Program-made: the position numbers and the translations under genes
In this document: positions 1 to 9,904 of the stretch, one piece after another
Position numbering within the stretch: the stretch's first letter is position 1
Layout of the letters: every line of letters begins with the position of its first letter
Origin: Xenophilus sp. E41
GTDB taxonomy: Bacteria; Pseudomonadota; Gammaproteobacteria; Burkholderiales; Burkholderiaceae_C
Direction: 5' to 3'
Assembly (NCBI RefSeq): GCF_003671765.1
Contig: NZ_QPIB01000008.1
Coordinates: 124,001 to 188,000, forward strand
Length of the DNA: 64,000 nt
The notes under the pieces: model-generated
Database searches by the model: none
Told to the model about the DNA's origin: nothing
The model's input: the letters and a program-made list of their open reading frames with translations, nothing else

Positions 1-448
1 GCCCGTTGGGCGACACCAGGTGCACCACCATCGTGAGGTCGGGCGCGCTCTTGACCGTGGTCACGCCCAGGCGGCGCACTTCCTCGGGCAGGCGCGGCTC
101 GGCCTGCGAAACGCGGTTCTGCACCAGCTGCTGCGCCTTGTCGGGGTCGGTGCCCAGGCGGAAGGTGACGGTGAGCGTCATCACGCCGTCGGTCGTCGCC
201 TGGCTGCCCATGTAGAGCATGCCCTCGACGCCGTTGATCTGCTCTTCGAGCGGCGTGGCCACCGTCTCGGCAATCACCTTGGGGTTCGCGCCCGGGTACT
301 GGGCGCGCACCACCACCTGCGGCGGTGCGACCTCGGGGTATTCCGAGATCGGCAGCCCGCGCAGTGCGATCAGGCCGGCGATCAGCATGAGCAGCGACAG
401 CACGCCGGCAAAGATCGGCCGGTCGATGAAGAATTTGGAGAGGTTCAT
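1..448 (-). CDS. RND multidrug efflux permease, N-terminal part
   Basis: Inner-membrane proton-driven pump subunit of a tripartite efflux system; only the first 149 residues lie in the window and the gene runs off the left edge. The start MNLSKFFIDRPIFAGVLSLL is the typical first transmembrane helix of AcrB/MexF-type pumps, followed by the porter-domain motifs EYPEVAPPQVVV and YPGANPKVIAETVATPLE. The start is 31 bp after the adaptor gene stop, so both belong to one operon with the adaptor first. The substrate cannot be told; the fit to the HAE-1 (hydrophobe/amphiphile) family is strong. An outer-membrane channel gene may lie outside the window. Confidence 0.93.
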   Translation of the reverse strand, partial: MNLSKFFIDRPIFAGVLSLLMLIAGLIALRGLPISEYPEVAPPQVVVRAQYPGANPKVIAETVATPLEEQINGVEGMLYMGSQATTDGVMTLTVTFRLGTDPDKAQQLVQNRVSQAEPRLPEEVRRLGVTTVKSAPDLTMVVHLVSPNG

Positions 449-479
449 GACGAACTTTCAGCGAAGCGCTCGCGCGCGT

Positions 480-1766
480 TCAGGGGTTCGAGGCCAGCTT
501 GCCGGCCTTGGCGTTGCCGCTCTGTGCGGTCGCGTCCATCGGCACCGGCTTGGGGTCCACCAATACGCCGGGGCGCACGTGCTGCAGGCCGTTGACCACG
601 ATCCGCTCGCCCGGCTTGAGTCCGCTGGCCACCACGCGCAGGCCGTTGATCGGGGCGCCCAGGGTCACCTCGCGGTACTCGGCCTTGTTGTCGGCATTGA
701 CGACCATCACGAACTTCTTGTTCTGGTCGGTGCCCACGGCGCGTTCGGCCACCAGCAGGGCCTTGCTCTCCTGCGCCTGGCCCATGCGGATGCGGGCGAA
801 CTGGCCGGGGATGAGGGCGCCGTCCTTGTTCTCGAAGGTGGCGCGCACGCGAACGGTGCCGTTCCTGGCATCGACCTGGTTGTCGATCAGCTGCAGCTTG
901 CCTTCGAAGGGCGTGCCCTCGGTGGCGGCGGTGCCCATCTGCACGGGGATTTGGCCGATGAGCGAGCGGGCGCTGGCGCCGCCGGGCATGCCCTGCAGGG
1001 CGCGGCCGATGACCTGCTCGTCGGCGTCGAAGCTGGCGTAGATCGGGCTCACCGACACCAGCGTGGTCAGCACCGGCGCGCCGGGGCCGGCCGCGACGAG
1101 GTTGCCCACCGTGACTTCGAGCTTGCCGATGCGGCCGGCGACCGGTGCACGCACCTGGGTGTACGACAGGTTGAGCTTCGCGCTCTGCAGCGAGGCCTGC
1201 GCGGCGCGCAGGTTCGCTTCGGCCTCGTTGCCGGCGTTCAGGCGCTCGTCCAGCTCGCGCTGGGCGATGGCCTGCTCGGCGTAAAGGCGCCGCGCGCGCT
1301 CCTGCTCGCTGCGGGTGTAGGCGGCACGCGCCTTCGCCGACGCGACCTGCGCCTCGGCGCGGTCCACCTCGGCCTTGTAGGGCGCCGGGTCGATGGTCAC
1401 GAGCAGGTCGCCCTGCTTGACCAGCGTGCCCTCGCGGAAATGCACGCTCTGCACGGCACCGGCGACGCGCGAGCGCACGTCGACCCGCTCCACCGCTTCC
1501 AGCCGGCCGGAGAACTCGTCCCAGGCGTTGACCTCTGTTTCCGTGACGGTCGCCACCGACACCGGCGTGGCCTGCGGCTGCTGCTGCGCCGGCGGGTTGC
1601 TGGCCTCGGCCTTGAAGCTGTGCATGCCGAAGAAGCCGGCGGCGACGGCCAGCACCGCCGTCACGCCGGTGACGGTCGGCCACACGCTGCGGCGTGCCAG
1701 CGAAGGAGTTTCGGACCCGGCACCTTCGGAGCGGTCGGGCGTGTTGTTGTTGCTTGGGTTCGACAT
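480..1766 (-). CDS. RND efflux periplasmic adaptor (membrane fusion protein)
   Basis: Periplasmic adaptor linking the RND pump to an outer-membrane channel, 428 residues, normal for the AcrA/MexE family. After a charged N-terminus comes one hydrophobic anchor (about residues 30-48), with no lipobox cysteine. Then a barrel-sandwich half (GRLEAVERVDVRSRVAG, then REGTLVKQGDLLVTIDPAPY), a helical hairpin rich in Ala/Gln/Glu, and the second lipoyl half (YTQVRAPVAGRIGK). It is the first gene of the pump operon. No regulator of the TetR or MarR type adjoins it; the nearest is the LysR gene at 3089. The substrate is unknown. Confidence 0.94.
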   Translation of the reverse strand: MSNPSNNNTPDRSEGAGSETPSLARRSVWPTVTGVTAVLAVAAGFFGMHSFKAEASNPPAQQQPQATPVSVATVTETEVNAWDEFSGRLEAVERVDVRSRVAGAVQSVHFREGTLVKQGDLLVTIDPAPYKAEVDRAEAQVASAKARAAYTRSEQERARRLYAEQAIAQRELDERLNAGNEAEANLRAAQASLQSAKLNLSYTQVRAPVAGRIGKLEVTVGNLVAAGPGAPVLTTLVSVSPIYASFDADEQVIGRALQGMPGGASARSLIGQIPVQMGTAATEGTPFEGKLQLIDNQVDARNGTVRVRATFENKDGALIPGQFARIRMGQAQESKALLVAERAVGTDQNKKFVMVVNADNKAEYREVTLGAPINGLRVVASGLKPGERIVVNGLQHVRPGVLVDPKPVPMDATAQSGNAKAGKLASNP

Positions 1767-2000
1767 GGTTCGTCCTTGTGGGTACTTCGGGGATGCGACA
1801 ACCCTCCGGGCGCGGGTGGCGCCCGTCGGGAACGGAATGGGTGAAAGCGGTGTGCCGCCAGCGCGCCGGCTCAGGGCGCTCGGGCCCCGTCGGCGTTCGT
1901 CAGGCGAAAACTCCCTCCGGACGGCGGTCTCCGCGCCGTCTCGTGCCTTGTTCTGATGTGCGCCCCTCTGCGGAGGCCGATGCGTCGGGCGCCTTCGCGC
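1767..2000. other. Intergenic region upstream of the efflux operon
   Basis: 234 bp between the hydrolase-like gene and the adaptor gene, both on the minus strand. It should hold the efflux promoter. I see no convincing operator palindrome, repeat or terminator hairpin with a T-tract here. Confidence 0.4.
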
Positions 2001-2873
2001 CTAGTGGGGCGGCGGCGTCGCGGCCTGGAAGAAGGCGCGGAACTGTTCTTCCACGCTCTGCTCGCAGGCCGCACATGCATTGCTGTCGGGTTCGTACAGC
2101 GCCTCGGGCCAGTTCGACGCGCCGGGCAGCACCTGGCTGGTCACCGGGATGCCCGCGTCGCCCAGGCGCTTGGCGTAGGCGAGCGCTTCGTCGCGCATCG
2201 GGTCGTCCTGCCCCACCAGCACCAGGGTCGGCGCGATGTCCGCCAGGCGGAGCGAGGAGCCGGGCACCGCGTAGGGATGCAGCGCGTCCATCGGCCGGTG
2301 CAGGTACTTCTGCCAGCCCTCGGCCCATTTGCAGCTCACCGTCGCTTCGGCGCAGCTGGCCTCGCGCAGCGACGCGGTGCCGGCGCAGGGGTCGAGCATC
2401 GGCGACAGCAGCACCTGGCCGGCGAGCGGTGGGTGCGCACGGTCACGGGCCACCAGGGCCACGGCCGCCGCCAGGTTGCCGCCGGCTTCCTCGCCGGCAA
2501 GGAAAATGCGCGCGCCCTTGCCGACCAGCTTGGTGCGCTGCTTGTAGAGCCACTCCAGCACCGCGTAGCCCACCTCGATGGGCTTGGGGAACGGAAATTC
2601 GGGCGCCAGCGGATAGGCCAGCGACACCACGAAGGCGCCGGCGCGCGCCAGCAGCCGGCCCACGGTGCGGCCGTTGTCGAGGTCGCCGCAGACGAAGGTG
2701 CCGCCATGGAAGTGCAGCACCACCGGCTGGCCGGCGCTGCCCGTCTTCTCGCCATAGGTGCGGGCGTCGACGCCCTCGCCCTGCGGCAGCTCGATACGGA
2801 TGTCCTTCTCGGCCACGGCGCGCCCGGCCGGGGCTTGGGCCTCTGGCTGCTGCGGGGTGGGACGGGATGACAT
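2001..2873 (-). CDS. alpha/beta-hydrolase fold protein without catalytic Ser/His (likely pseudoenzyme)
   Basis: 290 residues, related to the hormone-sensitive-lipase/acetyl-esterase group. The oxyanion motif LHFHGGTFVCGD is intact, but the nucleophile elbow, normally GDSAGG, reads GEEAGG, so the catalytic serine is a glutamate. The acid-loop region (VGQDDPMRDEALAYAKRL) is present, yet the position where the family has His (normally HGF) reads GASNWPEAL. An esterase reaction is therefore unlikely; a binding or regulatory role, or altered chemistry, is inference. The ATG at 2873 is chosen because the upstream extension is not family-like. It is divergent from the LysR gene at 3089, which may control it. 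Confidence 0.85.
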   Translation of the reverse strand: MSSRPTPQQPEAQAPAGRAVAEKDIRIELPQGEGVDARTYGEKTGSAGQPVVLHFHGGTFVCGDLDNGRTVGRLLARAGAFVVSLAYPLAPEFPFPKPIEVGYAVLEWLYKQRTKLVGKGARIFLAGEEAGGNLAAAVALVARDRAHPPLAGQVLLSPMLDPCAGTASLREASCAEATVSCKWAEGWQKYLHRPMDALHPYAVPGSSLRLADIAPTLVLVGQDDPMRDEALAYAKRLGDAGIPVTSQVLPGASNWPEALYEPDSNACAACEQSVEEQFRAFFQAATPPPH

Positions 2874-3088
2874 GGTGTGGACCTTCCGGATCAACGATGG
2901 ATGAAATATAAGGGTCGCCGACGAGGCATGAAACCGGGCCGGGCGCCCCACTCTGTTTCCGGCGCGACAACAATCGCCGCGTTTCCAGGGCCCAGAATCC
3001 GACCCCTCCCCCGGAACAGGTCAATGCGCATCCACAAGAATGCGCGTTCCCCAGCGCCTGCGACGTCAGCAACCATCCCTTTGCACCT

Positions 3089-4006
3089 ATGGACCAGATC
3101 CAAGCCATGCGCGTGTTCGTGCGGGTCGTCGAGGCCGGCAACTTCACGCGCGCCGCCGATTCGCTCGACCTGCCCAAGGGCACCGTCACCAAGCAGATCC
3201 AGGCCCTGGAGGCCCGGCTGCATGCGAAGCTGCTCAACCGCACGACGCGGCGCGTCACGGTCACGCCCGACGGCGCCGCGTACTTCGAACGTGCGGCGCG
3301 CCTGCTGAACGACTTCGACGAGCTCGAGGCCAGCATGGCGAACGCCCAGGCGGCGCCGACCGGGCGGCTGCGCATCGACGTGGGCACCTCCACGGCGCGC
3401 CTGGTGGTCATCCCGGCGCTGGCGTCCTTCTGCGACAAGTACCCCGACATCCAGGTGGACCTGGGCGTGAGCGACCGGCCGGTGGACCTGATCAGCGACA
3501 ACGTGGACGTGGTGATCCGCGCCGGCGACATCACCGACCAGTCGCTGGTGGCCCGGCGCATCGGCAACCTGCCCTTCGTCACCGTGGCCTCGCCCGGCTA
3601 CCTGAAGAAGTACGGCACGCCGGCCCATCCGCGCGACCTGGAGCGCGGCCGCCACCACGTGGTGAATTTCTTCGCCGGCAACACGCGGCGCATCTACCCG
3701 CTGGAGTTCAACAAGGACGGCGAGACCATCGAGATCGGCGGCCCCTACCGGGTGTCGGTCAACGAGAGCAACGCCCACACCACCGCGGTGCTGGCCGGCT
3801 TCGGCGTCTCGCAGATGGTGAGCTTCATCGCGGCGCCCTACCTGGCCAGCGGCGACCTGGTGCAACTCATGCCCGACTGGACGCGCGATTCGCTGCCGGT
3901 GCACGTGGTCTACCCCCCGAACCGGCACCTGAGCGCCAAGGTGAGGGCCTTCGTGGACTGGGCAGCCGAGATATTTGCCCGGGATCCGCAGCTCGCGCGC
4001 GCTTGA
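3089..4006 (+). CDS. LysR-family transcriptional regulator
   Basis: 305-residue LysR-type regulator. The N-terminal winged helix (residues 1-60: MDQIQAMRVFVRVVEAGNFT, then LPKGTVTKQIQALE) is followed by a periplasmic-binding-like effector domain starting near RLRIDVGTS. The family binds T-N11-A sites between divergent genes. The 215-bp gap to the hydrolase-like gene at 2873 holds two ATGCGC copies 16 bp apart (about 3024-3045), which could form part of an operator, though this is weak. The start ATG follows a short upstream stretch with no strong ribosome site. The target is likely the divergent gene; the effector is unknown. Confidence 0.93.
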   Translation: MDQIQAMRVFVRVVEAGNFTRAADSLDLPKGTVTKQIQALEARLHAKLLNRTTRRVTVTPDGAAYFERAARLLNDFDELEASMANAQAAPTGRLRIDVGTSTARLVVIPALASFCDKYPDIQVDLGVSDRPVDLISDNVDVVIRAGDITDQSLVARRIGNLPFVTVASPGYLKKYGTPAHPRDLERGRHHVVNFFAGNTRRIYPLEFNKDGETIEIGGPYRVSVNESNAHTTAVLAGFGVSQMVSFIAAPYLASGDLVQLMPDWTRDSLPVHVVYPPNRHLSAKVRAFVDWAAEIFARDPQLARA

Positions 4007-4086
4007 GGTCGCAAAAATAGCGAACCTTTGGGTTAAATTTCGCGGCACCGGCGCCGCTTCGGGCCCCGGCCAATCGGGCACCCTTG

Positions 4087-4443
4087 ATGAATCACGTGAT
4101 GCGCGCCTGGACGTTCTGGATCCGCGCCGAACTCCGAGAAGAATGCCGGGAACACCTGGAGAACACCAAGCTCCCCCAATTGCGTGCCGTGCCGGGCAAC
4201 CTGCGCACGGCCGCGATCTTCCGCGACCTGGGTGACGGCACGACCGAGGTCGTGGTCGCCTCCCTGTGGGATTCGCTGGACAGCATCAAGGCCTTCGCCG
4301 GGCCGGACTACCTCAAGCCCTCCATCGAGCCGGACGACAAGGGCAAGCTGCTCGACCGCGACGTGATCGTGCGGCACTACAGCATCGACGCCATGGACGC
4401 CGACGTGTTCGAGCGCGCGCTGGCATCGCCACTGCCGCTCTGA
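4087..4443 (+). CDS. antibiotic-biosynthesis-monooxygenase-like (ABM, dimeric barrel) protein
   Basis: Small soluble protein of about 118 residues. MRAWTFWIRAELREECREH, PGNLRTAAIFRDLGDGTTEV and VVASLWDSLDSIKAFAG fit the dimeric alpha-beta barrel of ABM-like proteins, which are often co-factorless oxygenases or heme-related enzymes. No catalytic residue can be assigned. Starts at 4084 (TTG), 4087 (ATG) and 4099 (ATG, MRAWTF) are all possible; none has a clear ribosome site and 4087 is a compromise. An AT-rich stretch at about 4012-4040 may be the promoter. It stands alone between the LysR gene and the end of the convergent B12 operon. Confidence 0.75.
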   Translation: MNHVMRAWTFWIRAELREECREHLENTKLPQLRAVPGNLRTAAIFRDLGDGTTEVVVASLWDSLDSIKAFAGPDYLKPSIEPDDKGKLLDRDVIVRHYSIDAMDADVFERALASPLPL

Positions 4444-4501
4444 CCCTTGGGGCGTCCGCGCAGGACGGCGCCGCCGGCCCCGGCCGGCGCGCGGATGGCC
4501 G

Positions 4502-5515
4502 TCAGGACTTCCAGGCCGCCGCCAGCGCGTCCTGGCTCCGCGGCGGCAGGACGCCCAGGCGCACGTGGCGCGGCAGCCCGAACGAGGCGCAGTCGCGCAG
4601 CTTGATGCCCTGCGCGCGCAGCGACTCCAGGGCGGGCTGCAGCGGCAGCTCGGCCGGCCAGCGCATGCAGAAGAAGTTGGCAATGCTGGGCAGCACCTCG
4701 CCACCCAACTCGGTACACAGGCGCTGCTGGCGGCGCTTCCAGTCCTTCAGAACCTCGAGGCTGCCCGACAGCCAGTCCTGCACGGGCGCCTCGACCCAGG
4801 CCGCGAGCATCGCGACCGCGTGGGCCCCTAGCGGCCACGACGGGGCCAGGGCCTGGACGCGGGCGAGCAAAGCCGGCGACGCATCGGCCGGCGCGATCGC
4901 ATAAGCGCCGCGCACGCCCGTCAGGCCCAGGGCCTTGTTGGGCGACCACAGCTGCCACACGCGAGAGAGGCGATCCGGCCCCAGGCTGCCGCCCGGCGGC
5001 CCGTCGAGGCGCAGCGGCGCATAGGCCCGGTCGAGCACGAAGGGCCGACCGGCCCGCCAGGCATCGACGCGCGCCGGCAGTTGCGGATCGTCCTGCCCGT
5101 ACGGCGTCGACGGCTCGCAGCCCCAGGCCAGGCGCGGCGCGGGCGCTCCGGGCCCGGTCGCCGTGGCCAGATGCACCTCCAGCCCGTGCGCACGCGCGGC
5201 GCGGGCGTAATCGCCATAGGCCGGCACCGGCAGCACGGCAGTCCCGCCGCCGTCGGCAGCGGCCGCCGCCGTGATGCGCACGATGAACTCGCTGGCGCTG
5301 GCGGCCACCACGATGCGCTCCCGGCGCACGCCGTGGAAGGCTGCGAGCCGCTCCCGCAGCCGGGTGGATTCCGGGTCCGGGTAGCGCGAGGGGTCGGCGC
5401 CGCGCAGCGCCTGCAGCGCCGGCGGGCACGGGCCGCAGGCGTTGGCGTTGGTCGAGAAGTCGTGGAGCGCAACGCCCTGCGCGTCCGGCCCGCCGTGCAT
5501 GCTCATCTCCGGCAT
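4502..5515 (-). CDS. cobC: threonine-phosphate decarboxylase (cobalamin biosynthesis)
   Basis: PLP enzyme of the class I aminotransferase fold that turns threonine O-3-phosphate into aminopropanol phosphate, the linker of the B12 nucleotide loop (CobD in Salmonella naming). The N-terminal FSTNANACGPCP matches the family DFSxNxNPxGP signature; RYPDPES follows; the PLP lysine lies in SPNKALGLTGVRGAY. Length is 337 residues from the ATG at 5515, which is 4 bp after the cobD stop; ATGs at 5506 and 5500 are alternatives. It is the last gene of the riboswitch-controlled B12 operon and works next to CobD. Confidence 0.9.
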   Translation of the reverse strand: MPEMSMHGGPDAQGVALHDFSTNANACGPCPPALQALRGADPSRYPDPESTRLRERLAAFHGVRRERIVVAASASEFIVRITAAAAADGGGTAVLPVPAYGDYARAARAHGLEVHLATATGPGAPAPRLAWGCEPSTPYGQDDPQLPARVDAWRAGRPFVLDRAYAPLRLDGPPGGSLGPDRLSRVWQLWSPNKALGLTGVRGAYAIAPADASPALLARVQALAPSWPLGAHAVAMLAAWVEAPVQDWLSGSLEVLKDWKRRQQRLCTELGGEVLPSIANFFCMRWPAELPLQPALESLRAQGIKLRDCASFGLPRHVRLGVLPPRSQDALAAAWKS

Positions 5516-5519
5516 GCCG

Positions 5520-6491
5520 TCACCCGATCCGCAGGAGGCCGGCGCCCCCGGTGCCGGCCAGCGCCGCAGTGGCCAGCACGGCAGCGGCCACCACCGCACG
5601 GCCGCCCAGCATGGCGCATGTGTGCACATCGACCGAAACGGACGCACGGCCCCCGGCGTTCAGCGCATAGACGCCGGGCTTGCGCAGGCGCACGCCCAGC
5701 ACCCCCGCCATCGCCGCCATGGGCCAGCCGCTGTTGGGCGACGGCGTGCGTCTTGCCTCGCGCGCCAGCCCCGACGGCCAGCACCACGCCGCCAGCGCAA
5801 TCAATAGCGCGCTGAGCCGGGCCGGCGCCCACGACAGTCCGTCGTCCAGCCGCGCCGCCCACTTGCCTGCCCAAGCCCAGCAGCGCCCGCCGCGCTCGCC
5901 CGGGTAGCCCCACATCGCGTCCGCCGTGTTGGCGAAACGGTAGAGGGCCGCGCCCGGCAATCCGAAGAGCACGAACCAGAACAGCGGTGCGACCACCGAA
6001 TCGTTGAGGTTCTCGGCCAGCGACTCGATCGCGCTCTCGCGCACGGCGCCGGCATCGAGCGACTGCGTGTCGCGGCTCACCAGATGGGCCAGCCGCGCCC
6101 GGCCGGCGTCGAGCGACTCGGCCAGCGCCGCCTCCACCGCCAGCACCTCGTCGCGCAGCATGCGCCAGGCCAGCAACGGCTTGAGGGCCAGCGCCAGCGT
6201 GAGCGCCGCCACCGGCCAGGGCAGATGGCGCATCACATGCCACTGCACCGCCCAGGCCGCTACGAAAACCATCGCTGCTCCCGCGCACCAGGCAAGGGTT
6301 CCGAGCACAAAAGGCTTGAAGCGCCCGGGCCGACGCGCATCGACCGCCGGCGCGATGCGCGGGCCGGCCCAGCCCAGCCACGCCCCCATCCACACGACCG
6401 GATGCCAGCGCGCCGGCGGCTCGCCCAGCCAGCGGTCGATGGCCAGCGCGAGCCACAGCGCGCCGATGGCGACGAGAGCGGCCGGCGCCAC
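5520..6491 (-). CDS. cobD: adenosylcobinamide-phosphate synthase (CbiB/CobD)
   Basis: Integral membrane enzyme that joins aminopropanol (phosphate) to adenosylcobyric acid. 323 residues from a GTG start whose G is shared with the cobO TAG stop (TAGTG). Family motifs seen: DRWLGEPPARWHPVVWMG near the start, ESAIESLAENLNDSVVAPLF in the middle, RFANTADAMWGYP, and PSPNSGWPMAAMAG. Several hydrophobic helices are evident. One-base overlap with cobO and a 4-bp gap to cobC imply coupled translation. The substrate amine is made by the adjacent cobC product. Confidence 0.94.
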   Translation of the reverse strand: MAPAALVAIGALWLALAIDRWLGEPPARWHPVVWMGAWLGWAGPRIAPAVDARRPGRFKPFVLGTLAWCAGAAMVFVAAWAVQWHVMRHLPWPVAALTLALALKPLLAWRMLRDEVLAVEAALAESLDAGRARLAHLVSRDTQSLDAGAVRESAIESLAENLNDSVVAPLFWFVLFGLPGAALYRFANTADAMWGYPGERGGRCWAWAGKWAARLDDGLSWAPARLSALLIALAAWCWPSGLAREARRTPSPNSGWPMAAMAGVLGVRLRKPGVYALNAGGRASVSVDVHTCAMLGGRAVVAAAVLATAALAGTGGAGLLRIG

Positions 6492-7060
6492 TAGTCTTCG
6501 ATGCCGCGTTGCGCCGGGATGCCGGCCTTGAACGCATGCTTGACCATCTGCATCTCGGTCACCGTGTCGGCCAGCTCGACGATCTCGGGCGGGCAGCGGC
6601 GACCGGTGAGCACCACGTGCACCTCGCGCGGCCGCTCGCGCAGCGTCTGCAGCACCGCGTCGAGCGGCAGCCAGCCGTAGATCAGCGGGTAGGTGATCTC
6701 GTCGAGCACCACCAGGAAGAACTCGCCCGAGAGAATCGCCGCCCTCGCCTTCTCCCACCCGTCCCGGGCGAGTTGCGCGGAGCGTTCGAGGTCCTGGCTC
6801 TTCCAGCTGAAGCCGTCGCCGAGCCCCTCGATCGGTATCCCGATCTGCTCGAACATGCGGTGCTCGCCGAAGCGCGCCGTCGGCACCTTCATGAACTGGA
6901 AGATCTTCACCGCCTTGCCGCGGCCATGGGCGCGCAACGCCAGCCCGAAGGCCGCCGTGCTCTTGCCCTTGCCGTCGCCGGTGTTCACCAGCACCAGGCC
7001 GCGGCGCTCGCCCTCGGGTTTGTCGTAGGGCTTGTCGTTGGGGGGTGTTTCGATGTGCAT
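6491..7060 (-). CDS. cobO: cob(I)yrinic acid a,c-diamide adenosyltransferase
   Basis: Cytosolic corrinoid adenosyltransferase (CobA/CobO/BtuR type) that adds the 5'-deoxyadenosyl group to cobalt(I) corrinoids using ATP. The P-loop [15 protein letters not shown] is near residue 27, followed by [30 protein letters not shown] and [20 protein letters not shown], all typical. 189 residues from the ATG at 7060; a TTG at 7072 would add four residues. It serves both de novo synthesis and salvage of incoming corrinoids, which fits its place after the uptake genes. Repeat C1 separates it from btuD. Confidence 0.95.
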   Translation of the reverse strand: MHIETPPNDKPYDKPEGERRGLVLVNTGDGKGKSTAAFGLALRAHGRGKAVKIFQFMKVPTARFGEHRMFEQIGIPIEGLGDGFSWKSQDLERSAQLARDGWEKARAAILSGEFFLVVLDEITYPLIYGWLPLDAVLQTLRERPREVHVVLTGRRCPPEIVELADTVTEMQMVKHAFKAGIPAQRGIED

Positions 7061-7080
7061 GGGGTCTTTCAATACGGGCA

Positions 7081-7196
7081 GCCGGACGCGAAGGACGCAA
7101 AGATTCCGCGAAGCACGCGAAAGAAGACATTCATGTCCGGCTGTTCTTTCGTGTCCTTTGCGAAACTTTCGCGCCCTTCGCGTACGGGTGTCCGGT
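7081..7196. repeat. Repeat family C, copy 1 (inverted repeat, GCGAAGG type)
   Basis: About 116 bp between cobO and btuD. The left half and the reverse complement of the right half both follow the pattern GCGAAGG..GC.AAAG..CGC.AAG..CGAAAGAA, so the element is a long imperfect hairpin. Its right half, reverse-complemented, is nearly the same as the left half of the element at 50041-50160 (shared cores CCGTACGCGAAGGGCGCGAA and GTTTCGC). It sits inside an operon and could act as an mRNA hairpin or processing site; function is unknown. Confidence 0.8.
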
Positions 7197-7197
7197 T

Positions 7198-8030
<833 letters not shown>

Positions 8031-8034
<4 letters not shown>

Positions 8035-9038
8035 GCGCCCCGCCCCGCCGCACGCGCCGCGCGCCGATGCATCAGCCACAGCAGGTAGCCGCCGCCGAAG
8101 ACCGCGGTGAGCACGCCCACCGGCAGTTCCTGCGGCGCGATCAGCCAGCGCGCGCCCAGGTCGGCCGCCATCAGCAACAGGCCGCCCATGAGGGCCGACA
8201 GCAACACCAGGCGCACATGCGTGGTCTTGACCAGCGAGCGCACCAGGTGTGGCGCCGCCAGGCCGACGAAGGCGATCAAACCGGTCTGCGCCACCGCGGC
8301 GCCGGTGGCCAGCGCCAGCACGGCCACCAGCGCCACCCGCATCGCGGGCAGCGGCAGGCCCAGGCTGGTGGCCGTGGCCTCGCCCAGCGCCAGTCCGTCG
8401 AGCACCGGCGCCAGCGCGGCGCCAGCGATCAGGCACAGCGCGAGCACGCCGGCCATCACGCCGCTGGCGCCCCAGCCCACCAGGCCGGTGCTGCCGAGCA
8501 TGAAGGCCTGCAGCGCCTGCAGGATGTCGGCCGACGCGATGCTGATCAGGTCCTTCACCGCGCCCAGCACCACGCCGACGATCACGCCGGCCAGCAGCAG
8601 GCGCAGCGTCTGCTGCACGCCGCGCGCGAGCGCCAGGGTGAGCAGCACCGCCGCCACGGCACCGACGAAGGCCGCGCCGGTGAGGCCCAGGCGCACCACC
8701 CAGGCCGTCGAGTGGACGGACACGCCGAACAGCGACAGCGCCGCCGCCACGCCCAGCGAGGCGCCCGAGGCGCTGCCCAGCAGGTACGGGTCGGCCAGCG
8801 GATTGCGGAACAGCCCCTGCGCCACCGCCCCGGCCAGCCCGAGCAGCGCGCCCGCGAGCCAGGCGCCCAGGGTGCGCGGCAGCCGGATGTCCCACACGAT
8901 CTGCCAGGCCACCGCGTCGCCGCGCATCGACCACAGCATGTCGATGCCGGTGCTGCCGACAGCGGCGCCCAGCGCCAGCAGACCCGCGGCCGCCAGCAGC
9001 AGCACGAGGGCGACCCAGCGCGCTCGGCGGGCGTGCAT
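8031..9038 (-). CDS. btuC: corrinoid/iron ABC transporter permease (FecCD family)
   Basis: Multi-spanning inner-membrane permease of the BtuC/FecCD family, 335 residues, about ten hydrophobic helices. Recognisable stretches are RLPRTLGAWLAGALLGLAG, GLFRNPLADPYLLGSASGA and, near the end, GLIAFVGLAAPHLVR. It forms the translocation pore with the BtuD ATPase and receives corrinoid from BtuF. The ATG at 9038 lies 2 bp after the btuF stop (a GTG at 9041 would overlap it), and its stop overlaps the btuD start by 4 bp. The B12 role rests on the riboswitch and the cob neighbours. Confidence 0.94.
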
Positions 9039-9040
9039 CA

Positions 9041-9904
9041 CTAACGGCCCGCGTTGCCGGCCAGGCAGCCGGCCATCAGGCGGGCCGCATCGCCCATGCG
9101 CGGGCCGGGCCGCACCAGGATGTCGGCCTGCTCGGCGCTGAAGCGGCAGATGCGACCCGTCCTGACCGCCTGGATCGACGCCCACCCGGGCCGCTGCTCC
9201 AGCCCTTGGGCGCTGCGTTCGCTGACCATGATCAGGGCAGGATCGGCGCGCACCACGAACTCGGGGTTGAGCTTGGGGAACGGCCCCATCGAGGCCGGCA
9301 CGATGTTGCGCGCATGCAGGCGCGCGAGCGTTTCGCCGATGAAGGAGCTTTCGCCGGCCGCATAGGGCGCGGCGTTGACCTCGAAATACACGCGCGTGCC
9401 GCGGGCCGATGCGGGCAGCGACTGCGCCGCCGCGTCCACGCTGGCGTCGATGGCACGCCACACCGTGTCCGCCCCCGGCACCGCGAGCAGTTGTGCAACC
9501 TGCTTCAGCACGCGCTGCACGTCGGCATGGTTCTTCGGCTCCAGCACGGCCACCTTGAGGCCCAGCGATTCGAGCCGCTGCGACACGCGCGAGGACTTGG
9601 CCGCCAGCACCAGGTCGGGCTTGAGCGCCGAGATGGCCTCGACGTTCGGGTCGATCCCGCCGCCGACCTGCGGCAGAGCCTTGACTGCATCGGGCCAGTT
9701 GGAATAGCGGTCGACGCCGACGAGCCGTCCGCAGGCGTCGAGCGCGCAGACGGTCTCGGTGAGCGAGGGCAGCAGCGAGACGATGCGCTGCGGCGGCGCG
9801 GGCAGCTGCACTGCGACGCCGCGCTCGTCAGTCACCTGGACCGGCGCCGCGGCGGCCGCGCCGATGCCCAGCGCGGCCAGGGCGGACAGGAGCCAGCCCT
9901 TCAT
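9041..9904 (-). CDS. btuF: corrinoid ABC transporter substrate-binding protein
   Basis: Periplasmic binding protein of the BtuF/FepB type, 287 residues. A Sec signal peptide ends in a poly-Ala region near residue 20. The conserved PQRIVSLLPSLTETVCAL motif follows the DERGVAVQLPAPP strand, with the second-lobe motif around PKLNPEFVVRADPALIMVS and a C-terminal RPGPRMGDAARLMAG. The start ATG at 9904 overlaps the cobU TGA (ATGA). It takes corrinoid released by BtuB and hands it to BtuCD. Confidence 0.93.
   Translation of the reverse strand: MKGWLLSALAALGIGAAAAAPVQVTDERGVAVQLPAPPQRIVSLLPSLTETVCALDACGRLVGVDRYSNWPDAVKALPQVGGGIDPNVEAISALKPDLVLAAKSSRVSQRLESLGLKVAVLEPKNHADVQRVLKQVAQLLAVPGADTVWRAIDASVDAAAQSLPASARGTRVYFEVNAAPYAAGESSFIGETLARLHARNIVPASMGPFPKLNPEFVVRADPALIMVSERSAQGLEQRPGWASIQAVRTGRICRFSAEQADILVRPGPRMGDAARLMAGCLAGNAGR

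Noticed and set aside
219-1844. Long open frame on the plus strand antisense to the efflux genes
   Set aside because: His/Arg/Gly-rich translation without any family motif; the minus-strand genes have full family signatures.
3024-3045. Two ATGCGC copies upstream of the first LysR gene as an operator
   Set aside because: Short GC-rich words expected often by chance; kept only as a remark in the gene entry.
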